A stretch of DNA of 64,000 nucleotides, taken from positions 70,539,745-70,603,744 of the forward strand of contig NC_083599.1 of NCBI RefSeq assembly GCF_020882245.1, given 5' to 3'. The position numbers were made by a program, and so were the translations under genes. This document shows, in pieces, positions 24,890 to 36,300 of this stretch. A model generated the notes under the pieces. It made no database searches and had not been told where the DNA came from. It worked only from the letters and a program-made list of their open reading frames with translations. The first letter of the stretch is position 1. Every line of letters begins with the position of its first letter. This DNA is from Rhopalosiphum padi. Lineage: Eukaryota > Arthropoda > Insecta > Hemiptera > Aphididae.

Positions 24890-25487
24890 TTTACGCGATA
24901 AATACGATTTCGCGGACCGGAAACGACGAACGGAAAAAAACGCGTTGCCGTGACGGCAGGGTAGACGAAATCGCGTGGCCAAAGTCGACCACGTGCCGAG
25001 GCGCGTCTCGCTCAAGTGCGAGGCGGCTGCACACGCAACGGGCGGAGACGATGGGCGTCGCGTTCTCGAGCCATTCAGCCAATCATGACCTCGGCGAATT
25101 GGCGGACGGGGTGAGCGGGACATCTGTGAGCTTTTGCTCCGGTCACTTCCTTGCGCCCCGCGAAAAAAGGTCACCTCTGATTCGCCACTTATCCAGTGGG
25201 TAAACACTATACGTACACACACGAAAGTGTCACCCTTATCGAAAGTCGTAGGGGTTGATTTCGGGGTGGTGTGCGTGCGCCAAATGGGGTGATTTTGACG
25301 TGGACCCTAAAATCCGCCATGGGTTGGGTAATGCGCGCGGTGCTTAGTTACCTACGACCAGTGGAAGGATCGGAATACAATGGAGGGTGTAGGGTAAAAG
25401 CGTGGGAGACGTGTAGCTTGATTGTGGTTGGCGGGGGTGGTTGGAGTGGGCTTATTTCGGAGTCACCCGGGACGGCAGCCTGGGTAG
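24890..25487. promoter_or_regulatory. CpG-rich upstream region of gene A
   Basis: About 600 bp with much higher G+C and many CpGs in an otherwise AT-rich window, directly upstream of a TATA/initiator pair. Long frames on both strands (24887-25222 minus, 25271-25762 plus) follow from the composition and show no conserved protein features. I read the region as an upstream regulatory or open-chromatin island. Confidence 0.5.
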
Positions 25488-25526
25488 TATTTATAAGGGT
25501 ACCCTCGATAGGCCTAAGTCAGTCCG
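25488..25526 (+). promoter_or_regulatory. TATA box plus TCAGTC initiator (gene A promoter)
   Basis: TTTATAAG starts at 25490. An arthropod-style initiator TCAGTC lies at 25519-25524, with its A at 25521. The 31-bp spacing from the first T of the TATA box to that A is the canonical -31/+1 arrangement. This predicts transcription from about 25521 on the + strand into the GC-rich exon that follows. Confidence 0.72.
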
Positions 25527-25828
25527 TCGCCGTCGTCCTTTGCCCGCAGTTCTCTGTACTTATCAGCGGCGGCGACGGCGCGATTTCCGACTCCGACACG
25601 CACACAAACACACAACACGTTGCCGGCGGTAGCGCCACCGATAGGCAACTTCGAAAGCTCACAACAGGGTGCGTTCGCGTCGCTGTCAGGGTGGTCCAGA
25701 CGACACAACCAACGGTCAACGGTGATCAGTCTGACGAAGACGACTACAGCTTCCGGTCTTGAGTTTTTCACTGGTCCAAAGGCCGCTCCTGCTACATCGT
25801 CGGACCGCCGTCAGCCAGTCGCCTATTG
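25521..25828 (+). other. Non-coding first exon of gene A (5' UTR)
   Basis: It starts at the predicted initiator and ends before a consensus donor (TTG|GTAATG, GT at 25829-25830). I found no ATG anywhere in the exon, so translation must start in a later exon. The nearest good candidate is the acceptor at 29034 followed 29 nt later by the ATG at 29063. The link between the two is inferred from order and strand, not proven. Confidence 0.55.
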
Positions 25829-26360
25829 GTAATGTAATATTTTGATATTACTTTATATTATTATGACGTGTCGTCTCTTATTGCAATATACTATACAGAT
25901 ATAATAATTTACCTTAAAATATATAATGTCGTTGATTTAATTAAGGATATAATATATTATTTTTACATTTATTAGATATACGAATACTTATATACAATGA
26001 TGAAAAAAATATTGGTCCATACATTTTGTTTCTCTCATACTTCTTGATTCCTTTGTACTTTGAAATAATATAATAAAATAATTTATGATGATTCGGTAAT
26101 AATTATTATATTTTCATGTTGAAAAAAACTATTGTTCATTATTATTTTACAGCAGATTATATTTTTCTTCAAATTTTAACTACTTAACGTTAGTAAAAAT
26201 ATATTTTCTTTAGTACCTCTTCAATTTCTTTAGATCTATTTTTCCAATTTTCAATTTTAGTAATTATTTTTTATTTTATCTTTTACGTATTTAGAATTTC
26301 TATTTTCATTATAATATATTTAAAAATTAATATTTGTGTAGTATATTGCACTATGGCACT

Positions 26361-26513
26361 CAGTGGCGTGCTCAGTTGTTTTTAAAGGGAGGATATTATT
26401 TTTGACTTGTCACAGACCCTAAATTTTTTTTTCATGTAGATAATATATCATTACAAAAAAAATCCAAAGGGGAAATATGACACCCTGATCCCCCCTCCTT
26501 GAGCACGCTACTG
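26361..26513. mobile_element. hAT-type MITE in the gene A intron
   Basis: The element is 153 bp. It opens CAGTGGCGTGCTCA and ends TGAGCACGCTACTG, a one-mismatch inverted repeat. Flanks are ATGGCACT (26353-26360) and ATGACACT (26514-26521), an 8-bp duplication with one difference. It has no coding capacity. The frame at 26419-26640 is unrelated. Confidence 0.88.
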
Positions 26514-27130
26514 ATGACACTACGAGGTGTATGATACTTAGATTTAGATCGCATATTTTTTGAATAGCGCTTAGGTAAATTATTAAGTGTTTATGTAACT
26601 CCAGAATATTTTTACTCTTTAGACAATATGACAAATACAAATTTTTTTGACAAGAATTTGTATAGAGTAAGCATAATAGTAAAAAATATCAAATTATTAA
26701 CTTTATGATATTATACACCAGTAATTTTACTAAAAACTTTTTTCTATTAACTTCAAATAAATAAGGTATCTGTATAATAATTTAGTATCTATCTAGTATT
26801 ACTAAAATAAATATTCCAATTGCATAATGAATTATGTATAATTATGTATAATAATAATATATATATTATGAACTTAAATGGAATTATCTATATTTCTTCG
26901 CATTCATTAGGTTCCGTATTGATCATAATTTATAATATCCCTATTTTTCATTTATCTGTAATTTTCATATAATTTATAACAAAATAAAACAGAAACCATT
27001 ACCTAAATCGTGTTAAAAATTTAAGGTTATTGTATAATGAGAAAAAAAATATATTAATTTTAATAATAATATACGGTATTATACGATAGAATAAAAATAA
27101 TTGATCATAGAAAATTTTAAGTACCTACTA

Positions 27131-28125
27131 CAATAGTCACTCGATAATTCGAACTAAACGTTTGGTCCACTGAAATAATCTCTATAATTAGAAGAAAATA
27201 CACGTATTTTGGTTCTCTTGACAATTCGAAATTTTTGTAAGAGGGACTGTGGGAGACGTAAAATGTTGATATTCGTTTTACAATTGTACCACCCACATAG
27301 GCGCTGACTTTTAGATATTAATGCGGGAGAAAACCAGAGGGGTTTTTAACAGAGGGTTAGGAGGAAAAAAAATCTGTAGTATTCTCTAACTTGCTGACCG
27401 GGATGGGCAATTACCTGATTGCCCCGTAACCCATTTTTAATACTTTGTTGTTAAGCTCTAGGGTGCAAAATAAAATATAACGCATGTATATATTATTAGA
27501 GACTAATTTAAACTGCAGTGAGCGATCTATACTTCTACCGTATTTATAAGTAATGATCAAATTTAGGTATTATACAAATATACAGTTGTCGATGTTCATA
27601 TCATAATCTGATTTTAACCAAATAATTTATGCTGTACACAACGGGAGTGAAATAATACTTTTGCCCCTGTCAAATCAATGCACAGTGGTAATCGCCCCCT
27701 TTATCCCCCATGGAGTCGGTGCCTATGACAGCTCACCATAATATTCCTTATCTTGAAAATAGATAAATTCAATTTTTACCTTCCAATACAACTTCGAATA
27801 TCCTACCATTAACCAGGGAATAATAAAAAATTGTAAAACGACTTACCGGAAAGAAATTTTTCAAGAACTTTTGGCTTACATTGATGATGTAACACGTAAA
27901 ATGTCTATATTCACTGCTATGGAAATGGTGCACACAAATTATGGGGAAATGTATATTCATAAATATATTAACATATAATGTATGTGTATAAAACATTTTT
28001 TATTTCTGTTTTATTCGAATCCTTAATTTTCCCCTCGATTATCCGAACATTTTGTAAATTGAAAATCTCTATAAATCCAATTTTTAGATAGGTCCCCTGC
28101 TTTTCGAATTATCAAGTGACGACTG
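27131..28125. mobile_element. pogo/mariner-type TIR element carrying a nested insertion
   Basis: The left end CAATAGTCACTCGATAATTC and the complement of the right end, CAGTCGTCACTTGATAATTC, form clear inverted repeats, with TA on each side (27129-27130 and 28126-28127). Homology between the arms extends inward for about 100 bp (GATAATTCGAA, TCTCTATAA). A second element occupies 27296-27727 inside it. No transposase is left. It lies within the predicted first intron of gene A. Confidence 0.8.
27296..27727. mobile_element. hAT-like MITE nested in the 27131-28125 element
   Basis: The left end CATAGGCGCTGACTTTT and the complement of the right end, CATAGGCACCGACTCCA, form an imperfect inverted repeat. 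The flanking 8 bp (ACCACCCA and ACAGCTCA) agree at five of eight positions, so the duplication is poor and the exact ends are uncertain. The region contains several C-runs (GCCCCGTAACCC, CGCCCCCTTTATCCCCC), but no coding capacity. Confidence 0.58.
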
Positions 28126-28559
28126 TATTACCCTTAATAATTTTGCAATAATATATAAATAAAGTATAATTAGCTGTAATTACTATAAGGATTAATGATT
28201 TTTAAATATTTAAGAATACTTATAAGTTATGATATACAATTAATTATTAATACCTTGTTATTACATTTTTATATTTTATCATAATATGTTGAAATACCTT
28301 TGGACATGTGGTTACTTGTTACTGACAATACTGTGCATCGCTACAGTCGAGCAGGTTTCTTCTTTTGCTTATGTTTTTGATTGTCATGATAATGAACGTT
28401 AAGGAGAATCTATATTATATTTATATAATATTATAGATATATATTGTATGTATTTACTTCTATTTTTCTTGGTGTCAAAAAGAGGAGGTATAATATCTTC
28501 AATATGATACAACTGTTGTACTCAATGATTCTAGATTTACCTAGTGTGTAAGAAAAGGA

Positions 28560-28770
28560 TTGGATTAGATAGGAATGCGTGAATTTAGTGTTAGAGCAGG
28601 CATTTCACGAAGTGAAGAGCGTAGATGCAGAGCTTAGTGTGAAGGGGTGAAACGTTAGAGGGGATTGAAAGAGTGGAGAATGGCTTGGGATCTAAGTGGG
28701 TCGCCACAACGAGAGTTTGAGTCCAGGGACCGACAAACTTACCCCTTCACACCTTCAACCTGCCAAAACT
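28560..28770 (+). repeat. Possible SINE-like or other repeat, unconfirmed
   Basis: A 200-bp patch of higher G+C reads ATGGCTTGGGATCTAAGTGG and, about 35 bp later, GAGTTTGAGTCCAGG. Those loosely resemble the A and B boxes of a tRNA-derived RNA polymerase III promoter. A flanking imperfect inverted word (GTGAAGGGGTGAAACG and CCCCTTCACACC) is also present. There is no clear tRNA fold and no poly(A) tail, so this is only a suggestion. Confidence 0.2.
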
Positions 28771-29033
28771 TATTTACATCTTTTACGATTACAACAATCG
28801 TTGTCCTCAGTTTCAATTCGTTCTCTTCCAATACAACCGTTCGATATTATTTCTTAATTTATTTCTATATCATGACATCACTAATATTATATTATAGTAG
28901 GTACCTAATCATCATAAATAGTTTCGTATTTGCTATTTAGTTTGAACCGGTATTTAATGTAATTGCTACCGTCGTTTAGTATGTTAGTCATTTGTTATGT
29001 AACAATATTAATTCTATGATATTACTATCACAG

Positions 29034-29389
29034 CCGGTCTGTTATACGTACACGACTACAATATGGTGGACTTTGTCGATATCGTGTACTACTTCATGTC
29101 ATATGTCAGCTGTATCTATAACAACGACTCCTTACATTCCGAAGAAATCTTTGACATTTCAACTAATGAGTTCGTGCAGCAATCACAAACGCCACCTATT
29201 AACGAATATCCAGACCCATTTTGCTGTCAGAGTAGCGCTATTTTCACAACGATTTTTACGACGGGGTCAATTATGTTCATGTCTGTGTTGTTTTTGGGTT
29301 TGTTGCGAGAGATTTTGATGTTGATAGATGAAGTTTTGGGTCAACGTGCCATTGACAATCGTGCCGATCAATTTCCACATCAGCGATGA
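29034..29389 (+). CDS. Gene A: 108-aa single-span membrane protein, unidentified (CDS 29063-29389)
   Basis: A splice acceptor (TATTACTATCACAG) ends at 29033. The ATG at 29063 opens a 108-codon frame to the TGA at 29387-29389, all in one exon. The N-terminal 57 residues are acidic and polar, with Tyr/Asp and paired cysteines (PFCCQSS). Residues about 58-81 form one strongly hydrophobic span (IFTTIFTTGSIMFMSVLFLG), and a short amphipathic tail ends QFPHQR. There is no clear signal peptide, so a membrane anchor is more likely than secretion. Its probable promoter and non-coding first exon lie at 25488-25828. A weak AATAAA lies far downstream (29972-29977). I recognise no family, and it may be lineage-specific. 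A second frame at 28992-29318 is a shadow. Confidence 0.6.
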
Positions 29390-30063
29390 CAAGGCCAGTA
29401 AATACTTTTAGTCCACCGTCGTTGTATTGCTGGTAAAATAATTTTTATTTATACTATTATAAGTTATAACATTATTTACATTACTTACGGACTATTATGA
29501 TTATCGTACAGGTTGTAGGTGTACATCTATCATCTATCATCTATTGAAAACATAAATATCGACATCACTGAATTATTCATTAATCATTTTAACACTAAAA
29601 AGTTTAAAAAATCGTTTGTCGTGATAATTGCTTTATAACGCAGTGTACCTATTATATTTTACCGATAAAATTGTCATAATTTTTTTTTCTTTTAATATAA
29701 CTTATGTTTTATTGATGCATCGTTTGCCTATTTATAATTTGCAATGTATTTAATGCAGACACTTTAATTTTGAACGTGTTTGTTACAAAAGTTCAATATC
29801 CTTATATTAATATATTTAATATTTATATTATATTATGACAATCTAATTGTAATATTATGTACGTAGTCTATTGGTATATTTAGCATTTTGACATACATTC
29901 AATATTTATAATATATATATATTCGCATAATGAATGTGAACATCACCGATATATGTATAATAATATAATTGAATAAATTATATCGTCTTTCATACATAAT
30001 TTATTGTGTTCTTATTAGTAGAGTTGAATGATTTCGCTCGAACCTACCCATATAATATAATAA

Positions 30064-30069
<6 letters not shown>
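29390..30069. other. 3' flank of gene A, AT-rich
   Basis: It probably contains the 3' UTR of gene A. The only standard AATAAA noticed is at 29972-29977. Nothing else is recognisable. Confidence 0.4.

Positions 30070-30101
<32 letters not shown>
30070..30101. repeat. (TA)n microsatellite
   Basis: About 32 bp of uninterrupted alternating AT. Confidence 0.9.
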
Positions 30102-30107
<6 letters not shown>

Positions 30108-30370
30108 TGTATTTATATATACTATTATATTATAATTATATTATAATTAGGTACCTACAATCGTTTCAATCAGTGCGTATAATGAAAGGTTTATAAATTC
30201 TGGTGGTGCATTTACTAATAAAATAGTTATGATTTTATACTAAGTCTTAAGTTTAATTTTGATCAAAACATATTATCTACTGTTATAAATGATATAATAT
30301 AAATGTTGATCCAATTGATCGATAATGTTTAATCAATTGTCTAATTATTAGAAATGAGTTTTTTTGTATA

Positions 30371-31407
30371 CATAGTAAAACCTCTGAATAGTGAACATTC
30401 TCGGTAACAGAAATTATGTCCGTTATTCAGAGAAGATAAATTATTGAAACTAACAAAAAATAAATAATTTAAAGGAAAAAATATGCATTATGTTAAATTT
30501 AATTGCAATATTTTAAAAGTTGACAACTAAGTAAAATAAAATATAAACGAATAAAACTGTAAGCATTTAAAATATCTATTTATATATATAATATCAATAC
30601 AACACCCAGTTTCCTTTTAAAGAAATTAAATGATAAAAATGGTAGGCAAGTGTCGAATGGACCACTGTAATAATTGATGTATTCAATTTAAATTAATTAT
30701 CATATCATTAAATATGAAATTTGGTAAATGGACAACATATTAGAAACTTATATTAATTTTCAAGCATCTTAAGCTAAAAAAATGTTATCAAAACTTAAAA
30801 AAAAATATTGAAAATCCCAAGTATTTATAAAAAGATTAAAACGAATTAGAAAGCTGTTTCATAAGTTCGAAATATTAAAGGGGCAACTGACATCAATTTC
30901 AGCTCAAAAGACCTTAAGTTTTGACAGAATTAAAGTTAGTTTAACATGTCCGATTTTGATTCTGAAAAAAATTTTAGTTCGACAAAAAATTATCTGTAGA
31001 TCGTACGGAATGCTTTATAAAAATTAAATCTTGTATAAATAATCTATCTATTATCTATTATCTTGTGTTAATAAAAACTTGAAAATATGATTTTTTTTCA
31101 AACTATAATTAAAATTAAAAACGGAAAGTGTTTGATACGATATACAGAAATTTTTCTGCTGAATTTAAAGATTTTTTCATAATCAAGATCAGACAACGTT
31201 AACTAACTTTAATTTTATCAAATCAATAAGTAAGTTGTGGTAAAATTCGTATAGTGATTTTTTTATTGTTGTAGTTATTTTTTAAAAAATTTCAATTATC
31301 TTCGGTTTTCGTTTTTGTTATCGATTTGTCAAATACTGGTTTTGCGTAAAAATCCCTGTAATTCCTGATTTTATATATATGTCCGCTATTTGGAGGTTTT
31401 TACATTG
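30371..31407. mobile_element. pogo/Tigger-type TIR element with a nested insertion
   Basis: The left end CATAGTAAAACCTCTGAATA and the complement of the right end, CAATGTAAAAACCTCCAAAT, form an inverted repeat of about 28 bp, continuing as GTGAACA versus GCGGACA. The left flank is TA and the right flank is AA, so the TA duplication has decayed. A block at about 30879-31276 belongs to another family also found at 60290 and 63323. No coding sequence remains. Confidence 0.68.
30879..31276 (+). mobile_element. Truncated copy of the TTAA-flanked family, nested
   Basis: It starts right after a TTAA (30875-30878) with AGGGGCAACTGACATC and shares a long block with 60290-60670 and the complement of 63430-63777. 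Common words include ATCGTACG, AAATTAAAACGG-type strings and ATCAATAAGTAAGTTG. The distal third and far terminus seen in the other copies are missing. Confidence 0.65.
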
Positions 31408-31729
31408 AAAAGTAAAGAAAATGTTCCCGTCCCCGAGAAATCGTCCACCATTGAGATGTTCTGTTAAGGGAGGTTTTGCTGTAGGTATATTATATATTTC
31501 TTACAAAGTCTTAATATGTTTATCATGTTATTACCTATTGTCAACTATAACAAAAACGTATCTTAATTCGGAACGTTTAACCTTTCCTTCAATACAATCA
31601 ATACACAAAGTCACGTATACGATAATATACTATTCTGATGTATTCAATACTATGGTTAAACAGGTATATGACGTCATACGAGGAGGTTTCATGTATTGCG
31701 CAAATTGGACGAGATTACTGTAGTTAACG

Positions 31730-32405
31730 TGGTGGGGTCATGCGAAACGTTGTCCCAGGACCGGTGTACGATGACGAGGCTGATGGTAGGGTGGTGAAGG
31801 AATGAGCGAAGGTCGTATGGCAGGCGGAGGAGGTTAGTGAGCAACTGTTGCGTTTTTGTCGCGAGTCCGCACGGCATCGTGGTCGGTGCTACCGTTCGAG
31901 AAATCGCGACCGTGATCGAGTTGAGGGGAGGAATATGCCACCGGCCGAGTGGATTGCTATACTCGTCTGGTAGGGCTGTATCTCGTGGTCATGAACGCCG
32001 ATGAGCAATGAGGGGGCGGGTGTAGCCGGTAGAGGGCGTTCGCAGCGCGTGTTCGTGCTGCACTGTCCCGCCGTTTCGCTTTCATTCGCACTGTCGTCAC
32101 CGTCATCAGAGCAACGTTTACACCGTCAGTCCCTTGCACACTTCTCGCACGCGCGCATGCGCACACTCCTCTCACGCCAACCGGTCGCATCAACAACAAC
32201 AGCGCCACCATCATTGCACACCGAAACCGCCGTGTACGTCACACATTCCGATACCACAACGCACGGTCGTATAACAATATACTACATAGTTACTTCCACG
32301 AGGGCACCGTAGACTGTAGTGTAGAGCACACCAGTTTGATCATTTTTCCCGTCTACACGATTCGCATTAGAGGTCTTTTATTATTTTACTAATTGCTAAT
32401 CAATC
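31730..32405 (+). promoter_or_regulatory. GC-rich 5' region of gene B
   Basis: CpG-rich DNA directly upstream of the gene B start codon, and probably its promoter and leader. I found no TATA/initiator pair as clear as that of gene A. A pyrimidine-rich TTTTTCCCGTCTAC...GCATTAG at about 32343-32370 could be a splice acceptor, in which case the leader is spliced. The opposing 100-aa frames at 31957-32214 (minus) and 32001-32312 (plus) look compositional. Confidence 0.45.
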
Positions 32406-33200
32406 ATGAATCGAAGTATTGAAGCGGTACATATTTATTTGAGACCCGAGGATATTTTAGTACCACCCAACGATATTAGACCGCTCGATTTAGTTGTTTT
32501 TATTGCGGGCTTAATTTTGAATGTATTTATTATTTATCCGAGTTTCGGGTTTTTCAGAAAACTGATATTTATTAGCTTATTTTTCTTCGAAATTTTGGAA
32601 GCGCTGTTGACTTATAAAAACGCATTTCTGTTGCACGCTAATCGGTCCGACATATCCAAACTGAAGCAAGATATTATAGAAAAGGCGTTAGTCATGTTCT
32701 TGATGTACTTCTTAATGGTAACGTTCCGTATGATGTATTATTTCCACGATCGGATAACGGACTTGATAACGCGGTTCATAATCACCTTTTTCTACCTTGA
32801 AAATTTCGATAACTTCTTCGATACCCAACATATCAATGGTTCAGACTCCGATGACTCTGGCGACGATGACGACAATGACGACGATGACGTCCCCCATAAC
32901 AACAATCGCCACCCCCATGACGAAGAATATGAAGGGGACAATGAAGACAACGAGGGGAATGACGAATTCGAACTAATGGAATACGTTCTACGTTATGTCT
33001 ATAACGAGAGAATGAGCTCCGGTTTCTATGGTGAATTTCTAGCCAATAATGAGTATCCAGAGTATGGTAATTTTCCAGCCAATAGTGATGATGAAATCTT
33101 AAGTGATGTCGACACTGATGACGATAGCAACGACAGTCGTGCATATTTCTTATTAGAGCCAGTTAACTACTCCGACGGCCATAACTTCGGTCTTCGGTAA
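32406..33200 (+). CDS. Gene B: 264-aa multi-span membrane protein with acidic tail, unidentified
   Basis: An intronless 264-codon frame runs from ATG 32406 to TAA 33198-33200. Residues 28-46 and 51-68 are hydrophobic spans, with a third at about 93-112 (ALVMFLMYFLMVTFRMMYYF) and a hydrophobic amphipathic stretch at 118-131. From residue 146 the protein becomes extremely acidic (DSDDSGDDDDNDDDD) with short His/Asn runs. A second Asp-rich patch lies at 228-243. The layout suggests a membrane anchor with a long charged soluble tail. The AATAAA at 33324-33329 fits a short 3' UTR. It lies about 3 kb downstream of gene A on the same strand, but the two proteins are not obviously alike. No family is recognised, so it is a candidate orphan gene. 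Confidence 0.7.
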   Translation: MNRSIEAVHIYLRPEDILVPPNDIRPLDLVVFIAGLILNVFIIYPSFGFFRKLIFISLFFFEILEALLTYKNAFLLHANRSDISKLKQDIIEKALVMFLMYFLMVTFRMMYYFHDRITDLITRFIITFFYLENFDNFFDTQHINGSDSDDSGDDDDNDDDDVPHNNNRHPHDEEYEGDNEDNEGNDEFELMEYVLRYVYNERMSSGFYGEFLANNEYPEYGNFPANSDDEILSDVDTDDDSNDSRAYFLLEPVNYSDGHNFGLR

Positions 33201-33323
33201 CAAAAACAACATCACCTAATCGACGTCGTAAAGGCAGGTATAATCGTTATCATTGAGTTACATATTATATATGACAATACATTTGTCAAAAACTTTCTTT
33301 TTTTCTGGCAGATGACAATTGGC

Positions 33324-33329
33324 AATAAA
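33324..33329 (+). terminator. Polyadenylation signal AATAAA for gene B
   Basis: An exact AATAAA lies 124 bp after the gene B stop codon and is followed by a T-rich stretch, as expected for cleavage and polyadenylation. Confidence 0.55.
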
Positions 33330-36300
33330 ACATTTTTTGTACTTTCATGCATCCTTTTTTTATATAGGTATAATACAATTTTTTTAACAAACAATATAGT
33401 ATTCAGATACTTACAATATCGATTTTCGTATGAAATTATTATATATATTATATTTATTTTCAAAAATTTTATACTTTTTCACACTGCTTGTTGCATAAAA
33501 ATGTCGATGTTATTAGGTGTTGGGTAACAGCTTTTGTTTTTAGTTCAAAAAAGTGTTTATTGCGTAGAAAATTATTTTTACCACATAATTCTATCACGTA
33601 GGTATAATAATATGCAGTCATTATTAGATTTCCATAATTTATGATGCGTTCAGAAAAATACAATTTCCATTATACGAATATAAATTTTAATTTAAATAAT
33701 AACTATAACCTACGCATAAGTGATAAATGTTAAAATATAAACAATATGTAATATAATAATAATAGCTCTGATAATCATTAATATTAAAGGACACTACACC
33801 CACATGATGTGTTGTCTCTGTCTTACAAATGTAAGGCATGGCAAAAACTGTTTTTCGCGGGATAGAACCACTTAAGTTGTAATGATAGTTAAGACTAATT
33901 AATATACAATTTAATAATAATATAGTATAATTTATATACAATATAGTTGAGAACATTGTCTGTGAAGTATAATTTTTATGTTTTTGATATTAGTTATACG
34001 AATAATAACTAATATTAGTTATACTAAGACGAAAAATACACATGCGAGTGTAGCGTCCTCTTAAATATAGCTAGAATACTGCAATGGTCTCAACTTAAAT
34101 ATTATAAAAGATTGTATTTATGAGATATGTATTCTTGAATAGGTAATAAATTATTTTAAGATTTAGGTTCAAAATTTTTTTTGGTCAAAATGAATCTTTC
34201 CCTTTTTGACCATTCTGGTATGTCCGTTTTCAGCCTCTACACTATATTGGTCACTAATTCTTCACTTTTTTATGTTAAGCTACCAATTTATATAATAATA
34301 ATAATCATAAAATGTTAATGATTTACAATTTAATATTTATATATTGAGAGTCAAGTAAAATATTTAAAACAAAAGTTAATTACATTTAATTCATAAATTA
34401 ATCTACGTCTGTTTTAATATTTTGATTAAGTTGGTTAATTAATTAATTACCACACTTTGAAACAAAACAGCTAGCATATATCCTCTTACATACATATATA
34501 ATATATACATATATATTTATTTTTGATTACTTAAAAATATTTTCATAATTTTAAATTATTTTGTTTTGCGATTTTGGTAAACATGATGGATTGCGCTTAT
34601 GATAAAATATTATTATCATAATTTAATAAATAATACAATTTAAATCATAAATTATAATATACATAAATTATATATCATTCGTTTTCTAACTATTCTATAA
34701 TCACTGATAAATAATATCTTATATCTATATTACTCAGTTTATGTAAATACTATTTACATCTCTATTTAGTGTGGAAGTAACCTTATTTTTAAAACTATAA
34801 CTATTATCATCATTATATTGGGGCTTACACATTTCTATAGCAGATATTAGTACCTATTACTGATTTTCGTAATATATACAAAAAAATAAATAAATCGACT
34901 AAAAAAAAAGTTTGCTCCAAAAGTTGAATATAAATAGGAATCAAAATATTATATACGCAAATATAGCACTATAAAAATATGTATTTAAAAAACCATGAAA
35001 TTACACAATAAATTATGTATAAAATGTATTGAAAATTTAAAAAAACCTGTGATGTTGCTGTGTTGCGTAATACGTAGATGAGTGTATTGTGTATAGGTAC
35101 TGTATATCATAATTGAGTAAATAACATTAATATTATGTGTGTTCGATTTGAAATAATAATGAACTATTGTAGATATAAGAAAAAACTAATCTGCGCCAAT
35201 ACAGTCTATAATGATAGTTTTAAGGGTAAAAGTATATATTGATATAATTTATTTATTTTTCTTTCAGTAATGCATGCTGGTAGATTAAACTTATTGCTAA
35301 ATTAAATCAAATGTACTACATGATATTTATTATTAATAATATTACTGTAGTTATAGTTATTAACACATTATATCTAGTCAATAATTTTATCAATGTACCA
35401 TTGAACAATGTGAATAGGTCTGTAATGTAAATAGCATAAAAATAATGTATAATACATTTAAAAAAACTCATTGTCTACATTAAATAATATTATATAATAT
35501 ATATGTGTGTATAGGTATAGTGGTGAAAAAAGTTTTAAAGGCCCACAGATAATATTTTATGAACTAAACTCATTATAACAAAATTAATAAAATCATTATT
35601 TTTTGTTTAAATATAACATTTTGTTGACATTTATATTTTAAATATATATTAAAAACAAGATTTTAATTTTAATTTATAGTACTTTATATAACAGATAATT
35701 ATTAAAAAAATTAAACGAAAAAATTTAAATACTACAATGTATTAAATGAAATAGGTATATCAATAAACATAATTTAAAATTAATAGTAAACAATATACGT
35801 ATATAATGTAAATTAAGAAAATAATTACAAAATAACGTTAATAAAAATTGTTGTGTTTTTTTTACGCTGAAGGTTAGGTTAGGCCCTAACCGTTAGGGAA
35901 CCTACTTATATACGTCATCGGTCCAATGATAATTCATTTTTTTAATCTTGTAGGTATGACTAATACTTCTGTTAACAATAGTTAATATTTTCTGAAATAC
36001 CTACTTTATTGACGTTTTTTAAATTACATACGTTTCACTGAAAAAGTTATCAGAACATTTTTTTCACGTGTTTATGTTGATTTTCATTGTTTCAAATCAA
36101 ATAATAAACAACATTTAACGTTAAACGTTAACACTTACATAACGTATAAATATTCAAAAACGTAAAAACAAAATGTTTATAATTTAAAAACTTTTATCTA
36201 ATAAAATGTAATTATGTAAGTACCTACATTGGTATATTATATTTTTGAGATTCTTAGGTTATAATAATATATACTATATACATAATATGTGTACGTAATC

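Noticed and set aside
24887..25222. Minus-strand 111-aa frame with GC-rich codons
   Set aside because: It lies in the CpG-rich island upstream of gene A. It is Arg/Ser/Pro-rich from composition, overlaps frames on other strands and shows no conserved motif.
25271..25762. Plus-strand 163-aa frame
   Set aside because: It begins at a GTG rather than ATG and crosses the TATA/initiator pair. The sequence is better explained as promoter plus non-coding exon.
28681..28730. tRNA-like A and B boxes
   Set aside because: The box matches are loose and no cloverleaf can be drawn; kept only as a low-confidence repeat suggestion, not a tRNA gene.
31421..31723. 100-aa frame at the edge of the pogo-type element
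   Set aside because: No promoter, splice or poly(A) context and no recognisable domain; probably chance.
32001..32312. 103-aa frame upstream of gene B, and the 85-aa frame opposite it
   Set aside because: Compositional frames in a CpG-rich leader, low-complexity Ser/Thr/His, without splice support.
32833..33144. Minus-strand His/Arg-rich 103-aa frame
   Set aside because: A mirror of the acidic-tail codons of gene B.
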